A stretch of DNA of 17,161 nucleotides from AcAMD-5 sp044343935 (GTDB lineage: Bacteria > Actinomycetota > Actinomycetes > S36-B12 > UBA5976), in assembly GCA_044343935.1 (NCBI GenBank), contig JBIJDU010000024.1, positions 1-17,161 on the forward strand. The letters run 5' to 3'. Under the pieces are notes generated by a model that was not told where the DNA came from, did no database searches, and saw only the letters and a list, made by a program, of their open reading frames with translations. Made by a program: the position numbers and the translations under genes. Within the stretch, counting starts at the first letter, position 1; every line of letters begins with the position of its first letter. Shown piece by piece: positions 1-7,120 of this stretch.

Positions 1-1904
1 TCCTGCGCCGAGACGGCGCAGCGTTAGGACTGAGCTCAACTTTCACAATTTACGATCAGGCAGATTCGCTGCGCTTAATTACGTTAATAATTCGAGATTT
101 AGATATCAATACTAAGTTCTTTCAACCAAGAGCAATGCAAGCCCAAATTTCAAACCTCAAGAATGAATTAGTGGATTACGAGGATTTTTCCAAAATTGCC
201 GAGGAAGATGGACCGCGACGCACCCTCGCTACCATTTATCGGGAATATCAACAACGACTGGCGAGATCTAATGCCGTTGATTTTGACGATTTGATCGGCC
301 ATACCGTTGCGCTACTGCAATCTAATCCGGGCATTAGAGAGTTCTATCGTCGGAAATATCGACATGTCTTAGTTGATGAGTACCAAGATACCAACACCGC
401 ACAGTATGTGTTGGTGCGCGAATTAGTTGGCACTGAGAAGGAGACAATTCCGCCAGCCCAACTATGCGTGGTGGGCGATGCCGATCAAAGTATTTATGCG
501 TTCCGCGGTGCAACTATTAGAAATATTCAGGATTTTGAACAGGATTATCCAACTGCAAGAACGATTGTGTTAGAGCAGAATTATCGAAGCACTCAAAATA
601 TTTTAAGTGCGGCAAATGCAGTAATTGCTCGCAATACGGAGCGTAAGCCAAAGCGACTATGGACTCAAGCTGGCGATGGCGACTTGATTGGGTTTTACAT
701 AGCTGATGATGAACACGATGAAGCCAGATTTATTGTTAATGAAATTAAGCAACTATCAGATTTTGAATTGAAATACTCTGATGTTGCCGTGTTTTACCGC
801 ACTAATGCCCAATCGCGAGCAATTGAAGAAGTATTTATTCGATCTGATATTCCTTATCGAGTTGTAGGTGGCCTGAAGTTTTATGAACGAGCTGAGATTA
901 AAGACGGTCTTGCTTATTTGAAGTTAATCTCAAATCCAGCAGATGATATTTCGCTACGGCGAGTATTGAATGTGCCGCGGCGCGGCATAGGTGATAAAGC
1001 TGAAACTTTGCTTGGTGATTTTGCGCAGCGCAAATCAATTCCGATGTTTGCTGCTTTGGCAGTTGCAGATCAAATTCCGGGCTTAACTGCCAGAGCACAA
1101 GCAAGTATGCAGGAATTTCATCAGCTGATATCAGACTTGGTGGTGCTGGTGGAAAGCGGGGCAGGGGCCGCCGTTGTGCTGCAAGCAGTGCTCGAGCAAA
1201 CTGGCTACACCGCCGAATTGGCGCAATCGGGCGATCCGCAAGATGAAGTTAGATTAGAGAATTTAGCTGAATTGGAAGCGGTAGCGGCTAATTATGATCA
1301 AAGCGAAGATGCGGCTGGTTTAGCTGGCTTTCTAGAGCGAACTTCGCTGGTTGCAGATTCAGACGAAATTCCAGATGATGAAGCTGGGTTGGTGACGTTG
1401 ATGACACTGCACACCGCAAAAGGTTTGGAGTTTCCAGTTGTATTTTTAACTGGTATGGAAGATGGCATCTTTCCGCATATTCGAGCCCTGGGAAATGCTA
1501 CTGAACTACAAGAAGAGCGCCGACTTGCTTATGTTGGGCTTACCCGAGCAATGCAGCGGTTGTTTATCTCAAGGGCAATCCGCCGATCAGCATGGGGCGC
1601 GCCACAACACAATCCAGCCTCTCGATTTATTGATGAGATCCCAGCTGAGTTGATTCGTTACCTGCGCGAAGATCCAGTGCACAGCACTAGTTCTGAATCC
1701 ATGACTACTCGAATCGCAAAAGCCACACCACAGCGAAGTGCCATTGAATTAGTAATTGGAGATCGCGTTAATCACACCCAATTTGGCTTGGGCAAAGTTT
1801 TATCAGTTGCCGGCAACGGCGATAACGCAACTGCCACAATTGATTTTGGTACTGCCGGTGAGAAGCGGTTACTACTTAGATATGCACCAGTGGAGAAGCT
1901 TTAG
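1..1904 (+). CDS. pcrA: ATP-dependent DNA helicase PcrA/UvrD, 5'-truncated by window edge
   Basis: This is a superfamily 1A 3'-5' DNA helicase of nucleotide excision repair and replication-fork or transcription-conflict processing. The frame is open from the first full codon at position 3, so the ATG at 135 is internal: residues before it (LGLSSTFTIYD, IIRDLDI) are normal helicase sequence. About 633 residues are visible, against roughly 720-830 in full-length family members, so the start and the Walker A motif lie outside the window. Visible motifs are motif II DEYQDTN (codons from 375), motif III VGDADQSIYAFRG, motif IV EQNYRST, motif V TLHTAKGLEFPVVF and motif VI RRLAYVGLTRA. The C-terminal tail (GDRVNHTQFGLGKV to YAPVEKL) is the Tudor-like, RNA-polymerase-binding domain typical of PcrA. 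Its TAG stop overlaps the stop of the convergent peptidase gene. RecB-type or Rep helicases are less likely because of this C-terminal domain. Confidence 0.96.
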   Translation, partial: LRRDGAALGLSSTFTIYDQADSLRLITLIIRDLDINTKFFQPRAMQAQISNLKNELVDYEDFSKIAEEDGPRRTLATIYREYQQRLARSNAVDFDDLIGHTVALLQSNPGIREFYRRKYRHVLVDEYQDTNTAQYVLVRELVGTEKETIPPAQLCVVGDADQSIYAFRGATIRNIQDFEQDYPTARTIVLEQNYRSTQNILSAANAVIARNTERKPKRLWTQAGDGDLIGFYIADDEHDEARFIVNEIKQLSDFELKYSDVAVFYRTNAQSRAIEEVFIRSDIPYRVVGGLKFYERAEIKDGLAYLKLISNPADDISLRRVLNVPRRGIGDKAETLLGDFAQRKSIPMFAALAVADQIPGLTARAQASMQEFHQLISDLVVLVESGAGAAVVLQAVLEQTGYTAELAQSGDPQDEVRLENLAELEAVAANYDQSEDAAGLAGFLERTSLVADSDEIPDDEAGLVTLMTLHTAKGLEFPVVFLTGMEDGIFPHIRALGNATELQEERRLAYVGLTRAMQRLFISRAIRRSAWGAPQHNPASRFIDEIPAELIRYLREDPVHSTSSESMTTRIAKATPQRSAIELVIGDRVNHTQFGLGKVLSVAGNGDNATATIDFGTAGEKRLLLRYAPVEKL

Positions 1905-2683
1905 TTGGTGCGCAGCCAGAGCGCTGGATTAACCAATCGATCCTTGATCGCGACCTCAAAATGAAGGTGCGTGCCAGATGCATTACCGGTAGAACCCATT
2001 TTGCCAATGTGCTCGCCGGCCTTGACTCGCTTACCAACTGATACAGCCATGCTCGAGAGGTGGGCGTAGCGAGTGGTTACTTGACCGCCATGCGCGATCA
2101 AAACGCTGTAACCGTAGGAACCATCCCAGCCGCGTGCGATTACTACGCCATCTGCGGCTGCTTTAACCGATTGACCGTAATAGCCATCAAAATCTAATCC
2201 AGTGTGAACGCCGCCGTGCCAACGCCAACCGCGCTGGCCAAAGTAGGCAGTAGTTCTAGTTCCTGGAACTGGATTTCGCTTAGCTGAGGTAAAAGTTGCT
2301 GGTAGATTTAAATTCTTAGGAATAACAATCCGGAACTGCATCGCACGCGATTCGCGTAGTAACCGCTCTGCCGCCAATCGGGCAAGTTCAGCTTTTCGCT
2401 CTTTGGCCTCGATCTTGGCCATCTTGGTGAGTTTCTTTTGCTGCCGGACCAACGAACGGGTGGTCTGCTCGACCGCGCGGGCAAGGGCAATCTCACGGTC
2501 AGTTTCGACTGCGACAGTTCTGGTACTTAGCCGAGACGCTTCAATTCGATCCTGGGCAGCTGCAATCTGCTTCGCTTCTTCGTTCTTTGTTGCGGCAAGT
2601 GAGGTGACCGAAATTGAGGTCGCCAATAGCGCCGCCATAGCGATTGGAACAGTTACAACTTTGAACGCGCGTGAATTTCTCAC
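1901..2683 (-). CDS. exported M23 (LytM-type) metallopeptidase with N-terminal coiled coil
   Basis: The product is a predicted secreted zinc endopeptidase acting on peptidoglycan cross-bridges. The frame stays open to 2854, but I place the start at GTG 2683-2681. A GGAGG Shine-Dalgarno lies 7 bases upstream of it, and the 57 upstream codons look non-coding. This gives 260 aa. Residues 1-31 resemble a signal peptide (basic start, hydrophobic stretch 9-28, VTSLAA cleavage-like end). Residues about 35-115 are Ala/Glu/Arg/Lys-rich and probably coiled coil, as in EnvC/NlpD-like activators. The LytM domain spans about 145-258. Its catalytic set is complete: HxxxD (His160, Asp164), His208 in RYAH, and HxH (His239, His241) in GTHLHFE. 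An enzymatically active protein is therefore expected. The gene ends tail-to-tail with pcrA and is divergent from the cobalamin-binding gene. The exact substrate bond cannot be read from sequence. Confidence 0.93.
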   Translation of the reverse strand: MRNSRAFKVVTVPIAMAALLATSISVTSLAATKNEEAKQIAAAQDRIEASRLSTRTVAVETDREIALARAVEQTTRSLVRQQKKLTKMAKIEAKERKAELARLAAERLLRESRAMQFRIVIPKNLNLPATFTSAKRNPVPGTRTTAYFGQRGWRWHGGVHTGLDFDGYYGQSVKAAADGVVIARGWDGSYGYSVLIAHGGQVTTRYAHLSSMAVSVGKRVKAGEHIGKMGSTGNASGTHLHFEVAIKDRLVNPALWLRTN

Positions 2684-2690
2684 GTGGTTT

Positions 2691-2695
2691 CCTCC
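2691..2695 (-). promoter_or_regulatory. Shine-Dalgarno of the M23 peptidase gene
   Basis: The minus strand reads GGAGG, 7 bases before the GTG at 2683. It decides the start in favour of this GTG over the in-frame candidate 171 bases further upstream. Confidence 0.8.
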
Positions 2696-2736
2696 AGCGA
2701 TCGGTTTTGCCCGGTGGGCGCTTTCAGGTAGTTTTA

Positions 2737-2765
2737 AGAATACCCCAACTGGGCCTGATGGCGAA
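2737..2765 (-). promoter_or_regulatory. possible sigma-70-type promoter for the M23 gene
   Basis: On the minus strand there is a TTCGCC (-35-like, 2765-2760), a 17-base spacer, then TATTCT (-10-like, 2742-2737). The -10 is reasonable and the -35 is weak (3 of 6 matches to TTGACA). It would leave a leader of about 45 bases before the Shine-Dalgarno GTG start. I looked for a c-di-AMP riboswitch-like leader, which some actinobacterial cell-wall hydrolase genes carry, and saw no convincing one. Confidence 0.3.
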
Positions 2766-2783
2766 ATCCGGGGGTGAGTAATC

Positions 2784-2803
2784 TGTGGACAGGATGTGGA
2801 TAA
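2784..2803 (-). promoter_or_regulatory. two tandem DnaA-box-like 9-mers in divergent spacer
   Basis: Read on the minus strand, 2803-2795 is TTATCCACA, the canonical DnaA box. Positions 2792-2784 read CTGTCCACA, which fits the actinobacterial consensus (T/C)(T/C)(G/A)TCCACA. The two have the same orientation, are separated by 2 bases and repeat at 11 bases, about one helical turn. A weaker relative (TATCCCACA, 2816-2808, minus) and an opposite-strand TAGGCCACA (2815-2823) follow. The sites sit between the divergent M23 and cobalamin-binding genes, so bound DnaA could affect either promoter. Binding is inferred. Confidence 0.5.
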
Positions 2804-2832
2804 ACCTTGTGGGATAGGCCACAGCCGCCAAA

Positions 2833-2867
2833 TTCGTGAGGGAGTTACTGCCACCTAGGATTGGCAA
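2833..2867 (+). promoter_or_regulatory. possible promoter / leader of the cobalamin-binding gene
   Basis: TAGGAT at 2856-2861 ends 6 bases before the GTG start at 2868. It can be read in two ways. AGGA (2857-2860) could be a Shine-Dalgarno with 7-base spacing. TAGGAT could instead be a -10 hexamer placed for leaderless transcription starting at the GTG, a common arrangement in actinobacteria. The -35 position (TTCGTG, 2833-2838, 17-base spacer) is poor. Confidence 0.3.
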
Positions 2868-3266
2868 GTGGCAAGAATCGTGATCGCAAAGCCAGGTCTT
2901 GATGGGCATGACCGCGGCGCAAAAGTCATCGCTCGAGGCTTGCGCGATGCTGGCCATGATGTGATCTACACCGGGCTGCATCAAACCCCAGCCCAAATTG
3001 CCGCTACCGCTATTGCCGAAGATGCAGCCGCAATTGGACTCTCGGTGTTGTCGGGCGCTCATATGACGTTGGTGCCAGAAGTGCTGGAGTTGTTAAACGA
3101 TGCTGGCGCATCGGATATTTTGGTTTTTCTCGGTGGGATCATTCCCGAAGATGACATTGATGAGTTAACGAAACTCGGTGTTGCAGCGGTATTCACTCCT
3201 GGCACGCCAATTGAAAGTATTGTTCGGTGGCTGGCAACAGCCTCTGGCGATGAAACTAAAGTTTGA
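2868..3266 (+). CDS. stand-alone cobalamin-binding subunit of methylmalonyl/isobutyryl-CoA mutase type
   Basis: The 132-residue product is almost entirely a B12-binding Rossmann-like domain. The signature is exact: DxHxxG at Asp12-His14-Gly17, 41 residues to SxL at Ser59-Leu61, then 27 residues to Gly89-Gly90. His14 should be the lower axial ligand of cobalt. It resembles the small subunit of two-subunit acyl-CoA mutases (IcmB-type). In such enzymes the radical rearrangement, for example R-methylmalonyl-CoA to succinyl-CoA, needs a separate large TIM-barrel subunit, which is not in this window. The GTG start is preceded by AGGA. The gene lies 30 bases before sucC, whose enzyme uses succinyl-CoA, so the context supports a methylmalonyl-CoA role. 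Isobutyryl- or ethylmalonyl-type chemistry cannot be excluded. One small deviation is VFLGG where VFGGG is usual. Confidence 0.9.
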   Translation: MARIVIAKPGLDGHDRGAKVIARGLRDAGHDVIYTGLHQTPAQIAATAIAEDAAAIGLSVLSGAHMTLVPEVLELLNDAGASDILVFLGGIIPEDDIDELTKLGVAAVFTPGTPIESIVRWLATASGDETKV

Positions 3267-3296
3267 TTTTCCAACTTTTTAGAAAGGTGGTTCTGC

Positions 3297-4472
3297 GTGG
3301 ATCTCTATGAGTTTCAGGCGAAGCAATTATTTGCAAAACATGGAGTTAACACTCAGAGCGGCGAAGTAGTAACCACCGCAAGTGCCGCAAAAACAGCTGC
3401 CGAGAAATTTGGTGGCATGGTCGTTGTTAAGGCGCAGGTAAAAGTTGGTGGCCGCGGCAAAGCTGGTGGGGTGAAATTAGCAAAGACGCCTGATGAAGCG
3501 CAGCAACGAGCAGCAGATATTTTGAAACTGAACATCAAAGGTCATCAGGTTAATCAGGTGTTAATCACACCAGCTGAAGATATTGCGAAAGAATTTTACG
3601 TTTCATTTCTATTGGATCGCGCTAATCGCACCTTCCTGGCAATGGCAAGCGTTGAAGGTGGCGTTGAAATTGAGGAAGTGGCTGCAACAAATCCAGATGC
3701 GCTCGCAAAGATTCCAGTATCTGCAAGTGTGGGCGTGACTAAAGAAGTTGCGACTGAAATTGCGGTTGCTGCCAAGTTCCCAGCTGAGATTCAAGATCAA
3801 GTCGTTGAGATGCTGCAAGCGATGTGGCTGGTATTTGTAAATGAAGATGCCACTTTGGTGGAGGTAAATCCACTGGTGCAAACACCAAAGGGCGAAATCA
3901 TTGCGCTAGATGGCAAAGTTTCGCTAGATGACAATGCCGCGTTTCGTCATCCAGACCATGAAGCATTAGTTGATAAGAATGCGGAAGATCCGTTAGAAGC
4001 GGCCGCTAAAGAAAAAGATCTGAACTATGTGAAGCTAACTGGCGAAGTAGGCATCATCGGTAATGGTGCCGGATTGGTAATGAGCACACTTGATGTCGTT
4101 GCTTATGCCGGAGAAGAGTTTGGCGGAGTTAAGCCAGCTAACTTCTTGGATATTGGTGGTGGGGCATCAGCGCAGGTCATGGCTAATGGCTTGAGTATTA
4201 TCTTGAGCGATCCGGCGGTTAAGTCAGTATTTGTTAATGTCTTTGGCGGCATTACTGCTTGCGATGCGGTTGCAAATGGAATTGTGCAAGCAGTTGATCT
4301 GTTGCAGCAGCAAGGTAAGCAGATCTCAGTTCCGCTGGTTGTCAGATTAGATGGCAACAATGCGATTGCCGGCCGTGAAATTTTGGCCAATGCCGCGCTG
4401 CCTGGCGTACATATGGCAGAGACCATGGATGAAGGCGCTCGTTTGGTTGCGCAATTAGCAGCTGGAAAATAG
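3297..4472 (+). CDS. sucC: succinyl-CoA synthetase (ADP-forming) beta subunit
   Basis: With SucD this subunit converts succinyl-CoA, Pi and nucleoside diphosphate to succinate, CoA and nucleoside triphosphate, the substrate-level phosphorylation step of the TCA cycle. The 391 residues match the family length of about 388-395. The GTG start is preceded by AGAAAGG at a suitable distance and gives the standard N-terminus MDLYEFQAK. The ATP-grasp domain (about 1-240) shows VKAQVKVGGRGKAGGV (44-59), EVNPL and IALDGKVSLDDNA. The C-terminal CoA-ligase domain shows LTGEVGIIGNGAGLVMSTLD and VFVNVFGGITACDAVA. sucD follows after 11 bases, so the two are co-translated. Nucleotide specificity (ADP or GDP) cannot be read safely by eye. 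Confidence 0.97.
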   Translation: MDLYEFQAKQLFAKHGVNTQSGEVVTTASAAKTAAEKFGGMVVVKAQVKVGGRGKAGGVKLAKTPDEAQQRAADILKLNIKGHQVNQVLITPAEDIAKEFYVSFLLDRANRTFLAMASVEGGVEIEEVAATNPDALAKIPVSASVGVTKEVATEIAVAAKFPAEIQDQVVEMLQAMWLVFVNEDATLVEVNPLVQTPKGEIIALDGKVSLDDNAAFRHPDHEALVDKNAEDPLEAAAKEKDLNYVKLTGEVGIIGNGAGLVMSTLDVVAYAGEEFGGVKPANFLDIGGGASAQVMANGLSIILSDPAVKSVFVNVFGGITACDAVANGIVQAVDLLQQQGKQISVPLVVRLDGNNAIAGREILANAALPGVHMAETMDEGARLVAQLAAGK

Positions 4473-4483
4473 GGGATTAATAA

Positions 4484-5371
4484 ATGTCAATTTTCTTGAA
4501 CTCAAACTCCAAGATTTTGGTGCAGGGCATGACCGGCAGTGAAGGCTCAAAACACACCAGTCGCATGCTGAAGTCAGGTGCCAAAGTTGTCGCTGGCGTA
4601 ACGCCTGGCAAAGGTGGCCAGTTGGTTGATTTTGATGGCACTTCAGTTCCAGTTTTTAATTCTGTTGGCGAAGCAATGGCAGCAACTGGTGCCAATGTTT
4701 CAGTGATTTTCGTACCACCTAAATTCGCTAAAGCGGCAGTGATGGAAGCAATTGATGCCAAGATTGAATTATGTGTAGTGATAACTGAGGGAATCCCAGT
4801 TCATGACAGCGTGGCTTTTGTCAATCACGCATTGACATCTGGCGCCACTCGATTAATTGGACCTAATTGCCCAGGCATTATTAGTCCGGGTGAATCTAAC
4901 GCAGGAATTATTCCGTCAGATATCACTAAGAAAGGTCGAATTGGATTAGTCAGCAAATCAGGCACGCTCACTTATCAGATGATGTATGAACTACGTGATT
5001 TTGGTATTTCAACTGCAGTTGGTATTGGTGGTGACCCAGTGATTGGTACCACTCATATTGATTGCCTAAAGGCATTTGAAGCAGATCCAGATACGGACGC
5101 AATAGTTATGATTGGTGAAATTGGTGGCGATGCGGAAGAGCGCGCTGCTGCTTTCATTAAAGATAATGTCACCAAACCAGTTGTTGGTTATGTTGCCGGC
5201 TTCACCGCGCCAGAAGGAAAGACCATGGGACATGCTGGTGCAATTGTTTCTGGTTCAGCTGGCACTGCACAAGCAAAGCAAGACGCATTAGAGGCAGTTG
5301 GTGTGAAGGTAGGTAAAACACCATCACAAGCAGCTGAGTTAATGCGTCAAATAATGAACAACTTGAAGTAG
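4484..5371 (+). CDS. sucD: succinyl-CoA synthetase alpha subunit
   Basis: This is the catalytic alpha subunit of the cytosolic TCA enzyme and carries the phosphohistidine intermediate. It has 295 residues, a normal length. The N-terminal CoA-binding Rossmann fold holds ILVQGMTGSEG (11-21) and GVTPGKGG. The middle has GPNCPGIISPGE and GLVSKSGTLTYQ. The phosphorylated histidine is His250 in MGHAGAIVSG, equivalent to E. coli His246. The ATG has a GGGG stretch 8 bases upstream, partly inside the end of sucC. The stop is followed after 2 bases by the PerM-like gene, which points to one transcript. Confidence 0.97.
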   Translation: MSIFLNSNSKILVQGMTGSEGSKHTSRMLKSGAKVVAGVTPGKGGQLVDFDGTSVPVFNSVGEAMAATGANVSVIFVPPKFAKAAVMEAIDAKIELCVVITEGIPVHDSVAFVNHALTSGATRLIGPNCPGIISPGESNAGIIPSDITKKGRIGLVSKSGTLTYQMMYELRDFGISTAVGIGGDPVIGTTHIDCLKAFEADPDTDAIVMIGEIGGDAEERAAAFIKDNVTKPVVGYVAGFTAPEGKTMGHAGAIVSGSAGTAQAKQDALEAVGVKVGKTPSQAAELMRQIMNNLK

Positions 5372-5373
5372 TT

Positions 5374-6543
5374 ATGGCGGCAACAGATCCGGCGGTTAAT
5401 CCTCGCGATCTAGTTATTCCTTCAACTATTGCGGCGCTTTGGGCTATTAGTTTTGGTGTGGTGATTTCAGCACTGCCAATTTTGTTGGTTTGGACGCTCG
5501 GGGCATCAGGTGCTGGATCGTTAGGCACGGCAGTGCGAGCATCATTTCTGGCCTGGCCAGTGAGTCATGGTGTACCCATCATCATCACCTCAGTTCGGAT
5601 TGATCTGCTGCCGCTATTAACAATTTTGTTTCCAATACTTGTTCTGCGTCGCGCCGCAATAAGAATTTTTCGGATAGTTCCGTTCAGTTGGCCAAATTTC
5701 ACAGCAATCGCTGCGCCAGTTGTGCTATTAAATTCGCTGATTGGCTTTTTGTTGGCTTGGTTAATTAGTGACGATGTCTTCGCCATCCCACCATTTCAAA
5801 CAGTTTTTGTTATGGCGATGATTGCGTTGGCTGCAACCGGCTTTGCTGCCATCAAAATTTATGGCTGGCCCAGATATGCATTACCAAGTTCGATTAAGTT
5901 TGGGATTCGGGTTGGATTTTTAAACACGGCAATTTTGTTACTAATTGGATTGGTTCTTGCAGTTGTCCTGCTTGGTTTAAATCTGGCGAGTGCGCTCGAA
6001 GTTACCGCATCAATTGCTGATACGAATTCGGAAAAGTTTTTAACTTGGTTGTTAACTTTTGGTTATTTACCAATTGCCATGATCTGGGGGTATGCCTGGC
6101 TACTTGGCCCCGGGGTTGCAACTGGAGTGGATTCGGCGGCATCGTTTGCTGTGATCGATCAAACTGCGCTACCGGCGCTACCTTGGTTAGCAGCACTGCC
6201 AGCCACAGCAGTTAATGATGGCTGGTACATATTGTTAGTGCCAATTTTTATTTCGGTTTTTCTGGTTTCATTAATGTGGTGGTCGCTACATAATGAAAGC
6301 TTTCGAACAATTTTTACTAATGTATTGGCTGGTTTATCTGTCATCGTGATAACTACGGTTTTGCTAAGTTTGGTTGGTGGCGGCGCAATAGGTCCTGGAC
6401 GCCTTGCAGTTTTTGGTCCACAGTGGCTACCCATGATTGGTGGAGTATTCATAACCATTGCTCCCGCTTTTTGCTTAGTGTTGGTATTAGAAAGTAGTCG
6501 ACGATGGATTCGCTCTAGGATGTCGAGAAAATCTGATGCGTAA
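5374..6543 (+). CDS. polytopic membrane protein, DUF6350 / PerM-like
   Basis: The 389-residue protein is very hydrophobic, with about nine predicted membrane segments (near residues 15-45, 72-92, 100-128, 135-158, 178-208, 225-250, 285-305, 315-340, 350-372) and a basic C-terminal tail. I know of no catalytic motif in it. Assignment rests on hydrophobic pattern, length and position: between sucD and purN lies the actinobacterial DUF6350 family, whose mycobacterial member PerM is linked to cell division and survival under low magnesium or acid stress. The ATG is 2 bases after the sucD stop with no strong Shine-Dalgarno, so translation is probably coupled. Its last 8 bases overlap purN. A transporter role cannot be ruled out. 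Confidence 0.75.
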   Translation: MAATDPAVNPRDLVIPSTIAALWAISFGVVISALPILLVWTLGASGAGSLGTAVRASFLAWPVSHGVPIIITSVRIDLLPLLTILFPILVLRRAAIRIFRIVPFSWPNFTAIAAPVVLLNSLIGFLLAWLISDDVFAIPPFQTVFVMAMIALAATGFAAIKIYGWPRYALPSSIKFGIRVGFLNTAILLLIGLVLAVVLLGLNLASALEVTASIADTNSEKFLTWLLTFGYLPIAMIWGYAWLLGPGVATGVDSAASFAVIDQTALPALPWLAALPATAVNDGWYILLVPIFISVFLVSLMWWSLHNESFRTIFTNVLAGLSVIVITTVLLSLVGGGAIGPGRLAVFGPQWLPMIGGVFITIAPAFCLVLVLESSRRWIRSRMSRKSDA

Positions 6544-7120
6544 GTTAGTTGTGTTGGCATCAGGGAGCGGTAGTCTGTTACAAGCTTTAATTGATGCGCC
6601 AGATCATGGGATTACCTATCAGATATCTGCCGTTATTAGTGATAACCCAACTGCGGTTGCACTAACTAGGGCCCAATCAGCTGGTATTACAGCTATCGCA
6701 TTGCCTACAGGGGGGCTAAGTGCTGACTTATGGCAGCAAGAGTTAAAAACAGTAGTAATGAATTTTGCTCCAGATTTAGTTGTTTCAGCTGGGTTTATGC
6801 GAATAATTAAGTCAGATCTTTTTAAGTTGATACCAATCATAAATGCACATCCATCGCTACTGCCAAATTTCCCAGGCGGCCATGCGGTAGCAGATGCTCT
6901 CGCGGCTGGCGTCTCTCAAACTGGTGCGACAGTGCACTTTGTTGACGCGGGGGTAGATACTGGAGAAATAATTGCGCAACAAGTAGTTCAGATTCTGCCT
7001 GATGACACCGAATCTTCGCTACATGAGCGCATTAAAGTTGTCGAACGTGACCAATTGGTATCAGTTGTGGTTAAGTTATGCCAACAAGAAGACCTTTGGG
7101 CGGGATTGAGCGATGACTAA
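6536..7120 (+). CDS. purN: phosphoribosylglycinamide formyltransferase 1 (GAR transformylase)
   Basis: The enzyme transfers the formyl group of 10-formyl-THF to GAR in step 3 of purine synthesis. It has 194 residues, near the usual 190-215. The N-terminal phosphate-binding loop reads LASGSGSLLQAL (7-18). The catalytic triad is present: Asn103 and His105 in INAHPSLLP, and Asp141 in VDAGVDTGEI. VSAGFMRI matches the folate-site strand. The start ATG lies inside the end of the PerM-like gene (overlap ATGCGTAA). The stop overlaps the purH start in the same way (ATGACTAA), so the three genes should be translated in a coupled fashion. Confidence 0.96.
   Translation: MRKLVVLASGSGSLLQALIDAPDHGITYQISAVISDNPTAVALTRAQSAGITAIALPTGGLSADLWQQELKTVVMNFAPDLVVSAGFMRIIKSDLFKLIPIINAHPSLLPNFPGGHAVADALAAGVSQTGATVHFVDAGVDTGEIIAQQVVQILPDDTESSLHERIKVVERDQLVSVVVKLCQQEDLWAGLSDD

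Noticed and set aside
135..137. ATG at 135 as the start of pcrA
   Set aside because: The frame is open upstream to the window edge and encodes conserved helicase sequence, so this Met is internal.
2684..2854. N-terminal extension of the M23 peptidase to an upstream start at 2854
   Set aside because: The extension is not protein-like and would put the signal peptide 57 residues inside the protein. It also reads through the DnaA-box spacer, while a strong GGAGG marks the GTG at 2683.
2684..2867. c-di-AMP (ydaO-type) riboswitch before the M23 hydrolase gene
   Set aside because: Some actinobacterial wall hydrolases have one, but I could not see the conserved core in this 184-base spacer.
6159..6560. 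133-codon open frame on the minus strand opposite the PerM-like gene
   Set aside because: It is antisense to a coding membrane protein, has no Shine-Dalgarno that I could see and no family resemblance.
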